Translations under genes and position numbers: made by a program | The notes under the pieces: model-generated | Told to the model about the DNA's origin: nothing | The model's database searches: none | Seen by the model: the letters and a program-made list of their open reading frames with translations, nothing else | DNA from: Bacteroidota bacterium | Lineage (GTDB): Bacteria; Bacteroidota; Bacteroidia; UKL13-3 | Direction: 5' to 3' | Length of the DNA stretch: 64,000 bases | Assembly (NCBI GenBank): GCA_027488905.1 | Contig: JAIYAT010000039.1 | Location: 103,908 to 167,907, forward strand | Part shown: positions 1-8,181 of the stretch, one piece after another | How positions within the stretch are numbered: the first letter of the stretch is position 1 | How the letters are laid out: the number at the start of each line of letters is the position of its first letter

Positions 1-835
1 GTATCCAATGGGAGGAATGTATAAAATTATCGAAGCCTTTGAGAAAGTTGCTAAAAAGCAAGGCGTAAAATTCGGTTTGAACCAAGATGTAATTAGTTTT
101 AATTATTCAGGTTCAAAAATTATAGGCGTAAATACCTCAACAGATTCTTATGAAGCAGACGTAGTTGTGGGCGCAGGCGACTATCATCATTTGGATCAAA
201 ACGTAATAGAAAAAAAATACCAATCTTATTCTGCCACCTATTGGGACAGCAGAAAATTAGCTCCCTCTTGTTTGTTATATTATGTTGGGGTCAACAAAAA
301 AATAAAAGGTCTTTTACACCACAACCTCTATTTTGATACCGATTTTAATTTACACTCTAAAGAAATTTACACAACGCCAAAATGGCCTGAGAAACCACTT
401 TTTTATGCATCTGCACCTTCTGTAACTGATAAAACAGTTGCACCCGAAGGAAAAGAAAATTTATTTTTACTAATCCCAATAGCACCAGGTTTAAAGGGAG
501 ATGATGAAGCAATACGTAAAAAGTATTTTGATGAAATGATAGCACGTATTGAAAAGCAAACAGGTGAAAGTTTTGCCAATGATATATGCTATGTTAAGAC
601 CTACTCGGTAAGCAATTTCGTAAGTGATTATTACGCTTTCAAAGGAAATGCATACGGATTAGCAAATACTTTGGATCAAACCGCAATCTTAAAACCAAGT
701 TTAAAATCCAAAAAATTAGAAAATTTATTTTTTGCCGGACAACTAACTGTACCTGGACCTGGTGTGCCTCCAAGTATTATTAGTGGGAAAGTTGCAGCAA
801 ATCAGATTTTTAAAGAGTTTGGTCTTATTAAATAG
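1..835 (+). CDS. crtI: Phytoene desaturase, C-terminal part (5' end outside window)
   Basis: FAD-dependent carotenoid enzyme that introduces double bases into phytoene on the way to lycopene-type pigments. The frame is open from base 2 and already reads YPMGGMYKII before the first ATG at 8, so the gene starts upstream of the window; about 277 residues remain of a family that is usually near 490. The C-terminus carries the family signature LFFAGQLTVPGPGVPPS followed by a helix rich in Ala and Lys, the FAD-contacting end of CrtI proteins. crtB follows 87 bases downstream on the same strand, which supports the call. The exact product (number of desaturations) cannot be told from this fragment. 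A close relative such as a carotenoid isomerase is possible but less likely beside crtB. Confidence 0.9.
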   Translation, partial: YPMGGMYKIIEAFEKVAKKQGVKFGLNQDVISFNYSGSKIIGVNTSTDSYEADVVVGAGDYHHLDQNVIEKKYQSYSATYWDSRKLAPSCLLYYVGVNKKIKGLLHHNLYFDTDFNLHSKEIYTTPKWPEKPLFYASAPSVTDKTVAPEGKENLFLLIPIAPGLKGDDEAIRKKYFDEMIARIEKQTGESFANDICYVKTYSVSNFVSDYYAFKGNAYGLANTLDQTAILKPSLKSKKLENLFFAGQLTVPGPGVPPSIISGKVAANQIFKEFGLIK

Positions 836-922
836 TTAATTTTATTGTACTTTAAAAACAATTATGACCTGTTAAGAATTATTATTAAACTATTTTCCCT
901 AAAAACCTCAACTAAATAGTAC

Positions 923-1759
923 ATGAAAGAACTATACGATAAAGTATCAATTGGAAGCAGCAGGCTAGTAACTAAGAGTTATAGTACCTCATTTTCTATG
1001 GGAATAAGTTTTTTGGCTGTTAGGTTTAGGAATCCAGTTTATGCCATTTATGGTTTTGTAAGATTGGCGGATGAAATTGTAGACACTTTCCATGGGTTTC
1101 CTAAGCGTCAAATGTTGCTCGAGCTAAAGGAGGAAACCAATAAAGCAATTGAAAGGGGAATAAGCACTAATCCTATTTTACATAGCTTTCAAGATATAGT
1201 AAGGTCATTTCAAATAGATCAATCTAGTATTGATACCTTTTTAAAAAGCATGGAAATGGACTTATACAACCATGATTATGATCAGCAAGGTTATGAGGAG
1301 TATATTTTTGGTTCAGCCGAAGTTGTGGGTTTGATGTGTTTAAGAGTTTTTACAGAAGGTAATAATGAGTTATATGAAGAGTTAAAACCTTATGCAATGA
1401 AACTGGGTTCAGCTTTCCAAAAAATTAATTTCTTACGCGATTTCAAAGCAGATAAGGATGGATTAGGGAGATTGTACTTTCCTCAGTTAAAAACGCAAGA
1501 GTTTAATGAAGAAACAAAGGCACAAATTGAAGAGGATATTTTAGCTGATTTTGAAATGGGTTATGAAGGAATCAAGAAGCTACCTAAAGACGCAAGATTT
1601 GGGGTTTATGTTGCTTATATTTATTATTCAAGATTATTAGCTAAAATAAGAGAAATCCCTGCTTCAAGAATTATGGAAGAAAGAATTAGAATTAGCGATA
1701 AACAAAAATATGCCTTGTTTTTTGGTTCATATCTTCGTCATAGTTTTAATTTGCTTTAA
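923..1759 (+). CDS. crtB: Phytoene synthase (squalene/phytoene synthase family)
   Basis: Condenses two geranylgeranyl diphosphates to 15-cis-phytoene, the first committed step to carotenoids. The 278-residue length is normal for the bacterial enzyme. The first Asp-rich motif is seen as RLADEIVD (about residues 47-54), and the second as QKINFLRDFKAD (about 167-178); both bind Mg-diphosphate in this family. It lies directly after crtI and 8 bases before the next gene, so crtI-crtB-orf-idi reads as one unit. I see no clear promoter in the 87-base gap after crtI. Squalene synthase is the main alternative; the crtI neighbour argues for phytoene. Confidence 0.93.
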   Translation: MKELYDKVSIGSSRLVTKSYSTSFSMGISFLAVRFRNPVYAIYGFVRLADEIVDTFHGFPKRQMLLELKEETNKAIERGISTNPILHSFQDIVRSFQIDQSSIDTFLKSMEMDLYNHDYDQQGYEEYIFGSAEVVGLMCLRVFTEGNNELYEELKPYAMKLGSAFQKINFLRDFKADKDGLGRLYFPQLKTQEFNEETKAQIEEDILADFEMGYEGIKKLPKDARFGVYVAYIYYSRLLAKIREIPASRIMEERIRISDKQKYALFFGSYLRHSFNLL

Positions 1760-1767
1760 ATGGCAAA

Positions 1768-2247
1768 ATGAAAATACTTCTTATTCTTACTATTTTTAAC
1801 TTGAGTACTGAAGCCTTAAGAACTATTAGAACACTATATAACAGTGCTATTGATAGTGAAACTTCTGCCATAAAATTAGACGACTATTTAAAATCCTTTA
1901 AGGCAGATGATGCTTTAATTATAGGATATTTAGGTGCCAATAAAATGTTACTTGCCAAGTATGCAATAATGCCTAACCAAAAGTATGCTTACTTCTCCGA
2001 AGGCAGACAGAAACTAGATAAGGCAATTAGATTAGAGCCAAGCAATTTGGAACTTAGATACCTTAGGTATAGTATTCAACTCAATTCACCTTCTTTTCTA
2101 GGATATAACAAAAATATTATTGAAGATAGAGCTGCATTAATTAAAGGCACTTCAGGATTGTCCGACCATGATTTAAAGGTTAAAATTATTAGCTTTTTAG
2201 TTGTTTCTGGAAAATTATCCGAGGCAGAAAGGAGTTTACTTAAATGA
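1768..2247 (+). CDS. Unrecognised helical protein inside the carotenoid operon
   Basis: A 159-residue protein I do not recognise by family. It begins with a short hydrophobic stretch (MKILLILTIFNLS) that could be a signal peptide or a buried helix. The region around residues 75-105 (GRQKLDKAIRLEPSNLELRY) looks like one TPR-type helical hairpin. The stop overlaps the idi start as ATGA, and crtB ends 8 bases upstream, so it is very probably co-translated with both. The start at 1768 is the first ATG giving a long frame; the ATG at 1760 stops after three codons. A role near carotenoid or isoprenoid metabolism is inferred from position only. Confidence 0.75.
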   Translation: MKILLILTIFNLSTEALRTIRTLYNSAIDSETSAIKLDDYLKSFKADDALIIGYLGANKMLLAKYAIMPNQKYAYFSEGRQKLDKAIRLEPSNLELRYLRYSIQLNSPSFLGYNKNIIEDRAALIKGTSGLSDHDLKVKIISFLVVSGKLSEAERSLLK

Positions 2248-2750
2248 CAAGTGAAATGGTGATTCTTGTAGACGAACAAGACAATGAAATTGGCCTAATG
2301 GAAAAGCAAGAGGCTCATGAAAAGGCCTTACTTCACAGAGCTTTTTCTGTACTTGTTTTTAATCAGAATGGCGAAACGCTGCTGCAACAGCGTTCCTTAA
2401 CAAAATATCACTCTGCTGGGCTATGGACTAACGCTTGTTGCTCTCATCCTCGTGCTGGCGAATCTACCCTTGAGGCAGCTCACAGAAGATTAATGGAAGA
2501 ACTTGGCTTCGATTGCCAATTAGCGCTTAAACACTCTTTTATTTATAAAGCCCCTTTTGATAACGGCCTCACAGAGCATGAATTTGATCATGTGTTTTTT
2601 GGGGAATATAATGACGCTATTCATTTCAATTTAGATGAAGTTGCTACAGTTAAATGGGTTAGTATTCCATGGCTTTTAGAAGATATCAATAAGAATCCAG
2701 AGGATTATACTGTCTGGTTTAGAATGATTGTTGAGAAGATTCATTTATAA
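2244..2750 (+). CDS. idi: Isopentenyl-diphosphate delta-isomerase, type I
   Basis: Interconverts IPP and DMAPP, the two five-carbon units needed for GGPP and therefore for the crtB substrate. It is a 168-residue Nudix-fold protein. The catalytic cysteine sits in TNACCSHP (Cys66), the Nudix-like helix is RRLMEELGFDC, and the acidic metal/catalytic motif is EHEFDHVFFG. The start codon overlaps the previous stop by four bases (ATGA), indicating translational coupling. Organisms using the MEP pathway (dxs and ispH are both in this window) make both isomers, so Idi here balances the pool rather than being essential. The type I assignment is secure from these motifs. Confidence 0.95.
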   Translation: MTSEMVILVDEQDNEIGLMEKQEAHEKALLHRAFSVLVFNQNGETLLQQRSLTKYHSAGLWTNACCSHPRAGESTLEAAHRRLMEELGFDCQLALKHSFIYKAPFDNGLTEHEFDHVFFGEYNDAIHFNLDEVATVKWVSIPWLLEDINKNPEDYTVWFRMIVEKIHL

Positions 2751-2762
2751 TCGCTAGTTTCA

Positions 2763-2770
2763 TATCTTCG
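2763..2770 (+). promoter_or_regulatory. Candidate -7 box for the M1 peptidase gene
   Basis: TATCTTCG fits the Bacteroidota -7 form TAnnTTTG with one change and lies 23 bases before the ATG at 2794. I see no convincing TTG at the -33 position. Confidence 0.4.
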
Positions 2771-2793
2771 TTTGCATTAACGCAATTTTGCAG

Positions 2794-5253
2794 ATGAAAA
2801 AACTTGTGCTTGCCATTTTATTGCCATTTAATTTATTGGCTCAAAGTCCTTATCAATCATACCATAAAGACCCCGTTCAATTTAGAGAGCATGTTTTAGA
2901 TATTACAAAGATGAAGGTAGAGGTTTCGTTTATCCCAGAAGCCAAACAAGTAAATGGAAAGGTAACCCATCAATTTGTGGTTTTAAGAAAACAAGTTGAT
3001 TCTGTTTTTTTTGATGCACCAGGAATAACCATTCAACAGGCGCTTCTAAATGGTAAAAAGCTCACTTTTAAAACAAATAAAGCAGGTGTATGGGTAATTC
3101 CTTCCACTCCTTTAACCTGGAATCAATCAGCTGAGATTACTTTTGAATATACTGCAAAACCCAAAAAAGGAATTTATTTTATTGGTTGGAATCAGCCAGA
3201 ATTAAACGATTCTGTAAATGATCCATTTAGGGTAAGAAGGCAAATCTGGACCCAAGGACAAGGAATTGATAATCGCCATTGGATTCCAATGTATGATGAC
3301 ATGAATGATAAATTCATTACAGAAACCGTTATCAAATTTGACAGCAAATACAAAGTACTTTCTAATGGATTATTAAAATCTAAAACAAAGAACAAAGACG
3401 GAAGCCTCACTTGGCATTATGCTATGTCTAAGCCACATGCTGGTTATTTGCTTATGTTGGCCATTGGCAAGTACGAGGTTCAAACAGCTAAAAGCAAATC
3501 TGGTGTGCCACTGCAATATTGGTACTACCCAGAGTTTAAAGAAAGGGTTGAACCAACCTTTAGACACACACCTATGATGGTAGATTTTATGGAGGAACAA
3601 ACTGGAATTCCTTACCCTTGGGAAAGTTATAGTCAAGTAATGGTGCAAGATTTTATGTATGGTGCAATGGAAAATACTACAGCTACTATATTTGGTGATT
3701 TTTTCTTTGTTGATAATAAAGCATTCCAAGATAAAAATTATATTGGCGTTAATTGTCATGAGCTTACGCACCAATGGTTTGGAGATTTTGTTACGGCAAG
3801 AGATGGAAGAGATGCTTGGTTGCAAGAAAGCTTTGCAACGTTTTATCCAAAGCAATTAAGTCGCGTTTTAGACGGTGAAGAAGAATGGGATTGGCAAAGA
3901 AGACAACACCAAGTGTCTGCTGTTGAAGCTGGAAAGAAGGATAATTTTGCAGTAAGACATTCGGCTGGAGGAACCGCCCGTGTGTATCCAAAAGGTGCAG
4001 CTGTATTGAGCATGTTGGTGCATTATTTGGGAGAAGAGCAATGGAAAAAAGTGCTTACTTATTATTTAAAAAAACATGCATACGCCAATGTAGAAACAAA
4101 TGATTTGCAACAAGCCATTAAAGATGTTTTAGGTTTGAACCTAGACTGGTTTTTTGATCAATGGATTTACCGAGGTGGCGAGCCACATTTTAGGATTCAT
4201 TATGAAGACTTAAGTTACCAAGATGGAAGTCGCGCTACAGAAATTGCTATCGAACAAATTCACCCGAACTCAGAAACGGTGCAAGCTTTTAGAATGCCCA
4301 TTGCATTGGAGGTGAATTACACCGACGGTTCTAAATCTTTGATTATAGATGAGATTTCTAAAGATTTTGAGGTGGTAAAGATTCCAAATCCCAATAAAAA
4401 ATTAATTGCCTTTGTTTTGTTTGACCCTAACTCAAACGTTTTAAAGCAAGTCACTTTTAAAAAGGGTTTGGAAGAATTAAAAGCACAACTTCAGGCTCCC
4501 ATTGGTTATTTAGACAGATATGATGCTTTGGTTGGATTAAGGCCTTTTTCTTTGGATCAGAAAAGAACGCTTTTGGTTGAAACCGTAAAAAAAGAGAAAC
4601 ATTACGCCATTTTAAATGAGGCGATTTCTCAACTAACTTCAGATACTTCATCGCAACTTATTCCAGTTTGGTTCAACTTATATAAAAACGCTAGAGCACA
4701 AGTTAGAGCACATCTCATAAAAGAAATTGGTTATAGAGAAGCTACTCGTCCTTTGTTTATTGAAGCAATAAATGATTCAAGTTATGATGTGGTTAAAAGC
4801 GCCATGACAGTTTGGATAGCAGCCGATGAGAAATTTAGTGAGAGAGTATTAAATAAGGGCTATTCTGAGGGTTCTATGAACCATTCATTGGAAATAAAAC
4901 GCATAGAGTTGGCTTTTACCTATGGATATGGAATTTTTGAAGATGACTTCATACAGCTCAAAGACTACGCCTCATCTAAATATGAATTTAGAACACGTGT
5001 AAATGCTTTTCAGGCTTTAAAGGCCATTCATAGTGCAATTATTGCAAAGCTAGGAAACGATTCTTATCCTATAGATTTATTTGAACCCATGTTGTCTTTT
5101 AATTCCAGATTATCTGGTCCCGCTGCAGAGCTTTGTAGGTTCTTATGCCAAGACGAAAAAATGAGACTATATTTTAAAGAAAGTTTGCAAGAATCTGCCC
5201 TTTCTTTTGAAGACAAGGAAATAGTTAAGAATCTTATACCTTTGTTAAAATAG
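2794..5253 (+). CDS. Secreted M1-family zinc aminopeptidase
   Basis: Removes N-terminal residues from peptides, probably in the periplasm or outside the cell. The start is set at the ATG at 2794 (819 residues) because it opens directly into a signal peptide (MKKLVLAILLPFNLLAQS); an in-frame TTG lies two codons upstream. The exopeptidase motif GAMEN is at residues 290-294. The zinc site is HELTH at 322-326 with the third ligand Glu345 exactly 18 residues on. A proton-donor Tyr is plausible in ARVYPKGAAV. The long C-terminal part looks like the helical repeat domain of the family. It is preceded by its own promoter candidate and followed 13 bases later by a barrel protein. Confidence 0.93.
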   Translation: MKKLVLAILLPFNLLAQSPYQSYHKDPVQFREHVLDITKMKVEVSFIPEAKQVNGKVTHQFVVLRKQVDSVFFDAPGITIQQALLNGKKLTFKTNKAGVWVIPSTPLTWNQSAEITFEYTAKPKKGIYFIGWNQPELNDSVNDPFRVRRQIWTQGQGIDNRHWIPMYDDMNDKFITETVIKFDSKYKVLSNGLLKSKTKNKDGSLTWHYAMSKPHAGYLLMLAIGKYEVQTAKSKSGVPLQYWYYPEFKERVEPTFRHTPMMVDFMEEQTGIPYPWESYSQVMVQDFMYGAMENTTATIFGDFFFVDNKAFQDKNYIGVNCHELTHQWFGDFVTARDGRDAWLQESFATFYPKQLSRVLDGEEEWDWQRRQHQVSAVEAGKKDNFAVRHSAGGTARVYPKGAAVLSMLVHYLGEEQWKKVLTYYLKKHAYANVETNDLQQAIKDVLGLNLDWFFDQWIYRGGEPHFRIHYEDLSYQDGSRATEIAIEQIHPNSETVQAFRMPIALEVNYTDGSKSLIIDEISKDFEVVKIPNPNKKLIAFVLFDPNSNVLKQVTFKKGLEELKAQLQAPIGYLDRYDALVGLRPFSLDQKRTLLVETVKKEKHYAILNEAISQLTSDTSSQLIPVWFNLYKNARAQVRAHLIKEIGYREATRPLFIEAINDSSYDVVKSAMTVWIAADEKFSERVLNKGYSEGSMNHSLEIKRIELAFTYGYGIFEDDFIQLKDYASSKYEFRTRVNAFQALKAIHSAIIAKLGNDSYPIDLFEPMLSFNSRLSGPAAELCRFLCQDEKMRLYFKESLQESALSFEDKEIVKNLIPLLK

Positions 5254-5266
5254 ATTATTAATTACA

Positions 5267-5938
5267 ATGAGAAAACTATTATCGCTGTTAATTATCCTAA
5301 TTGCTTTTGCACAGACAAGCTTTGCACAAAAGAAATCCTATACTACAACCGATTGGGAACTAATTTTTTCTTTTGCAGATTATCAAATAAATGATGAGAA
5401 AATTAACACACCACCGCGTTTCAGCTGTTTTTTACATTTTGGTAAATCTAAGCATATAGACCTTTCTAAAAATATTGGTTTGTTTTCTGGTGTAGCCATG
5501 AGAAATGTTGGTTTCTCTTCTAAGATTTCTGATACACTGGTAAAAAGAAGAGTTTATACCATCGGTGTTCCATTAGCTTTTAAAGTTGGAGATTTAGGAA
5601 ACGATAAGTATTTATATGCTGGTGGAGAAGCCGAATTTGCATTTCATTTTAAAGAAAAAACCTTTGTAAATGATAAAAAAACCAAAGAATCAGAATGGTT
5701 TAGTAGTAGGAATAACTTGTTTATGCCAAGCGTTTTTGTGGGTGTAAATTTTAAAAGTGGTTTGAACCTAAAATTTAAGTATTACCTCGAAGACTTGTAT
5801 AACTCGAACTACACTAAAAATGGTCAGAAAGTATATGTGAATGTTAATAGTTCCCAAATGTTTTACTTCTCAATTTCTATGAATGTTAGAAAAGGAACTT
5901 ATTATGGTAAAAGTAAAACGTTTAATAAAACATCTTAA
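5267..5938 (+). CDS. Outer-membrane beta-barrel protein (PorT-like)
   Basis: A 223-residue protein with a clear signal peptide (MRKLLSLLIILIAFAQTSFAQ). The rest alternates hydrophobic and polar residues in short strands (FKVGDLGNDKYLYAGGEAEF, LNLKFKYYLEDLY) and ends in aromatic strand residues, as in eight-stranded outer-membrane barrels of the PorT/OmpW type common in Bacteroidota. It follows the M1 peptidase by 13 bases and may share its transcript. No specific function can be assigned. It is not clearly the T9SS PorT subunit, which would need a profile search. Confidence 0.65.
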   Translation: MRKLLSLLIILIAFAQTSFAQKKSYTTTDWELIFSFADYQINDEKINTPPRFSCFLHFGKSKHIDLSKNIGLFSGVAMRNVGFSSKISDTLVKRRVYTIGVPLAFKVGDLGNDKYLYAGGEAEFAFHFKEKTFVNDKKTKESEWFSSRNNLFMPSVFVGVNFKSGLNLKFKYYLEDLYNSNYTKNGQKVYVNVNSSQMFYFSISMNVRKGTYYGKSKTFNKTS

Positions 5939-6024
5939 AAATCAATTTTCGCATATCAGATTGAAATGTGGACACTTAATTTTTTACAGTTTTTTTGGTG
6001 ACCTAATCAATTTTGTTTAAAAAC

Positions 6025-6054
6025 TTTGTTTTTTCCTTATAAGGTATACTTTTG
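6025..6054 (+). promoter_or_regulatory. Promoter of metK
   Basis: TTTG at 6025-6028 and TACTTTTG at 6047-6054 (TAnnTTTG) are separated by 18 bases, a good match to the primary sigma-factor promoter of Bacteroidota. Transcription should begin near 6059-6062, exactly where the structured leader begins and about 160 bases before the metK start. Confidence 0.75.
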
Positions 6055-6058
6055 CAAT

Positions 6059-6137
6059 GCATTAAGAATTCCGCATTAGCGGAATGCCAACCGGGAAGAA
6101 CACCACGGTGGTAAAGAGATGCGGACTTTCTTGTCAA
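6059..6137 (+). promoter_or_regulatory. Structured 5' leader of metK, candidate riboswitch or attenuator
   Basis: The leader opens with a perfect hairpin: ATTCCGC (6068-6074), loop ATTA, GCGGAAT (6079-6085). The same left arm can pair instead with a distant site: TCCGCAT (6070-6076) is the exact reverse complement of ATGCGGA (6119-6125), extended by AAGAA/TTCTT-like flanks. The two pairings exclude each other. Between them lies a GC-rich stretch with CACCACGGTGG, unlike the very AT-rich flanks. SAM synthetase is a classic target of SAM riboswitches, but the S-box core, SAM-II and SMK-box patterns are not visible. A precedent is the SAM-Chlorobi motif upstream of metK in the sister phylum. A ligand-sensing role is inferred. 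Confidence 0.6.
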
Positions 6138-6152
6138 TTTATGTTCAATTAA
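6084..6152 (+). other. Possible 22-codon upstream ORF in the metK leader
   Basis: ATG at 6084 opens a frame of 22 codons, reading MPTGKNTTVVKRCGLSCQFM and then FN before TAA. It runs through the structured leader and contains GGG, ACG and GTG codons that are rare in this genome, so the base choice more likely serves RNA structure. There is no obvious ribosome-binding site. Only one internal Met codon is present, so classic Met-codon attenuation is not suggested. Confidence 0.2.
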
Positions 6153-6219
6153 ACTACAAGACGGTTTGCTTCTTTTTTAGTGCTAAACTATAAACCAATT
6201 TTAAATTTTATAAAATAAT

Positions 6220-7473
6220 ATGGCTTATTTATTTACCTCGGAGTCTGTAAGTGAAGGACACCCAGACAAAGTTGCCGATCAAATTTCGGATGCTTTAATT
6301 GACAACTTTTTAGCCTTCGACCCAGATTCGAAAGTTGCTTGTGAAACTTTAGTAACAACTGGCCAAGTTGTATTGGCTGGAGAAGTAAAATCTCGCGCTT
6401 ACCTTGATGTTCAAGAAATAGCTCGTGGTGTTATCCGTAAAATTGGATACACTAAAAGCGAATATATGTTTGAAGCAAACTCTTGTGGAATCTTATCTGC
6501 AATTCATGAGCAAAGTGCAGATATCAACCAAGGTGTTGATCGTAAAAAGAAGCAAGATCAAGGTGCCGGTGACCAAGGAATGATGTTTGGTTATGCAACA
6601 AACGAAACAGAAGATTTCATGCCATTACCTTTAGATTTAGCACACAAAATCTTAATCGAATTAGCTGCACTTAGAAGAGAAAACAAAGCTATTAAGTATT
6701 TGAGACCAGATGCTAAATCTCAGGTTACTTTAGAATACGATGACAACAACCAACCGGTTAGAATTGATTCAATTGTTGTTTCTACACAACATGATGATTT
6801 TGATACGGAAGCAAAGATGTTAGCAAAAATTAAGGCTGATATCATTAAAATTTTAATTCCTCGTGTTAAAGCTAAGTACAAGAAATTTGCGCATTTATTT
6901 AATGATAAAATAAATTACCATATTAACCCAACTGGTAAGTTTGTTATTGGCGGTCCTCATGGCGATACAGGCTTAACTGGACGTAAAATTATTGTAGATA
7001 CTTACGGTGGTAAAGGCGCGCATGGTGGTGGCGCATTCTCAGGTAAAGACCCATCTAAAGTAGACCGTTCTGCTGCTTATGCAACTAGACATATTGCAAA
7101 AAATTTAGTTGCTGCAGGTTTGTGTGATGAAGTTTTGGTACAAGTTTCTTATGCAATTGGTGTAAAAGACCCAATGGGAATTTATGTTAATACCTACGGA
7201 ACTGCAAAAGTTAAAATGACTGATGGAGAAATTGCTAAAGTTGTTGAAAAACTTTTTGATATGACTCCTTATGGTATCGAAACTCGTTTAAAACTACGTA
7301 ATCCTATCTACAGCGAAACTGCAGCGTATGGTCACATGGGACGTAAAAACGAAATCAAAGAAGTTAGTTTCAAAGGTCCTGAGGGTAAAATGGTTAAGTT
7401 TAAAGTTGAATTATTCACATGGGAGAAGTTGGACATGGTTGAGAAAGTGAAAAAAGCTTTTAAAATTAAATAG
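6220..7473 (+). CDS. metK: S-adenosylmethionine synthetase
   Basis: Makes S-adenosylmethionine from methionine and ATP in the cytosol. The 417-residue length suits the family in this phylum. Motifs visible include [15 protein letters not shown] near the N-terminus (methionine/ATP-binding His), [12 protein letters not shown] (hexapeptide signature), [14 protein letters not shown], and the glycine-rich loop [20 protein letters not shown]. The ATG at 6220 is the only sensible start. It is a single-gene unit with its own promoter near 6025-6054, a long structured leader, and a terminator at 7503-7533. Expression is therefore probably controlled through the leader (inference). Confidence 0.98.
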   Translation: MAYLFTSESVSEGHPDKVADQISDALIDNFLAFDPDSKVACETLVTTGQVVLAGEVKSRAYLDVQEIARGVIRKIGYTKSEYMFEANSCGILSAIHEQSADINQGVDRKKKQDQGAGDQGMMFGYATNETEDFMPLPLDLAHKILIELAALRRENKAIKYLRPDAKSQVTLEYDDNNQPVRIDSIVVSTQHDDFDTEAKMLAKIKADIIKILIPRVKAKYKKFAHLFNDKINYHINPTGKFVIGGPHGDTGLTGRKIIVDTYGGKGAHGGGAFSGKDPSKVDRSAAYATRHIAKNLVAAGLCDEVLVQVSYAIGVKDPMGIYVNTYGTAKVKMTDGEIAKVVEKLFDMTPYGIETRLKLRNPIYSETAAYGHMGRKNEIKEVSFKGPEGKMVKFKVELFTWEKLDMVEKVKKAFKIK

Positions 7474-7483
7474 TTAACTAATT

Positions 7484-7493
7484 GGTTCAAACC
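7484..7493. repeat. Intergenic copy of the GGTTCAAACC short dispersed word
   Basis: GGTTCAAACC between the metK stop and its terminator hairpin. It is one of eight full 10-base copies in the window (either orientation) and one of three lying between genes. The word is an interrupted palindrome, GGTT-CA-AACC. Confidence 0.6.
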
Positions 7494-7502
7494 GATAATT
7501 AC

Positions 7503-7533
7503 AAAAAGGCAACATGAAAGTGTTGCCTTTTTT
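7503..7533 (+). terminator. Rho-independent terminator of metK
   Basis: GGCAACA, a six-base loop, TGTTGCC and then six T; an A-run of five precedes the stem. It lies 30 bases after the metK stop. Confidence 0.9.
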
Positions 7534-7551
7534 ATGAATATTTTTTAGCAT

Positions 7552-8181
7552 ATGAAATATTATTTTATTACCTTTTTCTATATTGCTTTTCAATTTGCTG
7601 CTTGTGATCAAGCACCAAAGAAGAAAACAAATACAGCAATTAATCAAGAGGCCAAAAGTAAAACTCCTAATGCTTCTTTAGAGGCGCATCAATTCTTTGA
7701 TTGGTGGCTAAGTGAAAACAAGCAAGTTGTAAATTTGAATGACCAATTCAGGGCAAAACTATTCTATAAAAGGGATGTTAAAGAACTTTTTTCTTACTTA
7801 AAAAAGAATGGTTTAAAAGCCTCACTTTTCGAAGGTATTCAGGACACCATTGATGGTTTGAGTTACAAGAGATTTAATCCAAGCCTTATTCAAACGCCTT
7901 CTGTTAAGTGGATTGACCAAGATAGACTTAGATCATGCAGGAAAATTAGCAAGGATGCAATGTGGGATTGCTTAGCCCAAGATTATGGCATTAAGGATTA
8001 TTATTATGTTTCAATCCCATTATTTTCTTCTGACAAAAAATGGGCAGTTGTGAGCATAAACTATATGGAAGTTTCAGGGAATAAGAGCAATGGTGCCAAT
8101 AGGCTTTTTAAGAAAACTGGCGCTAAAAAATGGGAAGAAGTAGCAATATTAACTTTTTGGGGAAATTTTAAAGCCGATTAA
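7552..8181 (+). CDS. Putative lipoprotein of unknown function
   Basis: A 209-residue protein. The N-terminus MKYYFITFFYIAFQFAACDQ is a lipoprotein signal with Cys18 as the probable lipidated residue. Asp at +2 of the mature protein would be an inner-membrane retention signal in E. coli, but that rule does not carry over to Bacteroidota. The mature part is soluble with no family I recognise; it has an aromatic-rich core (HQFFDWWLSENKQVV, YGIKDYYYVSIPLF). It starts just after the metK terminator, so it has its own transcript. Its end overlaps the stop of the convergent gene by four bases. Confidence 0.7.
   Translation: MKYYFITFFYIAFQFAACDQAPKKKTNTAINQEAKSKTPNASLEAHQFFDWWLSENKQVVNLNDQFRAKLFYKRDVKELFSYLKKNGLKASLFEGIQDTIDGLSYKRFNPSLIQTPSVKWIDQDRLRSCRKISKDAMWDCLAQDYGIKDYYYVSIPLFSSDKKWAVVSINYMEVSGNKSNGANRLFKKTGAKKWEEVAILTFWGNFKAD

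Noticed and set aside
2788..2793. TTG start for the M1 peptidase
   Set aside because: The ATG at 2794 begins a normal signal peptide. Similar TTG extensions were dropped at 23265, 31155, 32050, 37076, 40159 and 62704, where a better ATG lies just inside.
3373..3991. Antisense and alternate-frame ORFs inside the M1 peptidase gene
   Set aside because: They overlap the zinc-site coding region and have no recognisable protein features.
6059..6137. Calling the metK leader a SAM-I (S-box), SAM-II or SMK-box riboswitch
   Set aside because: The conserved cores of those classes are not visible; only the gene context fits. It is left as an unassigned structured leader.
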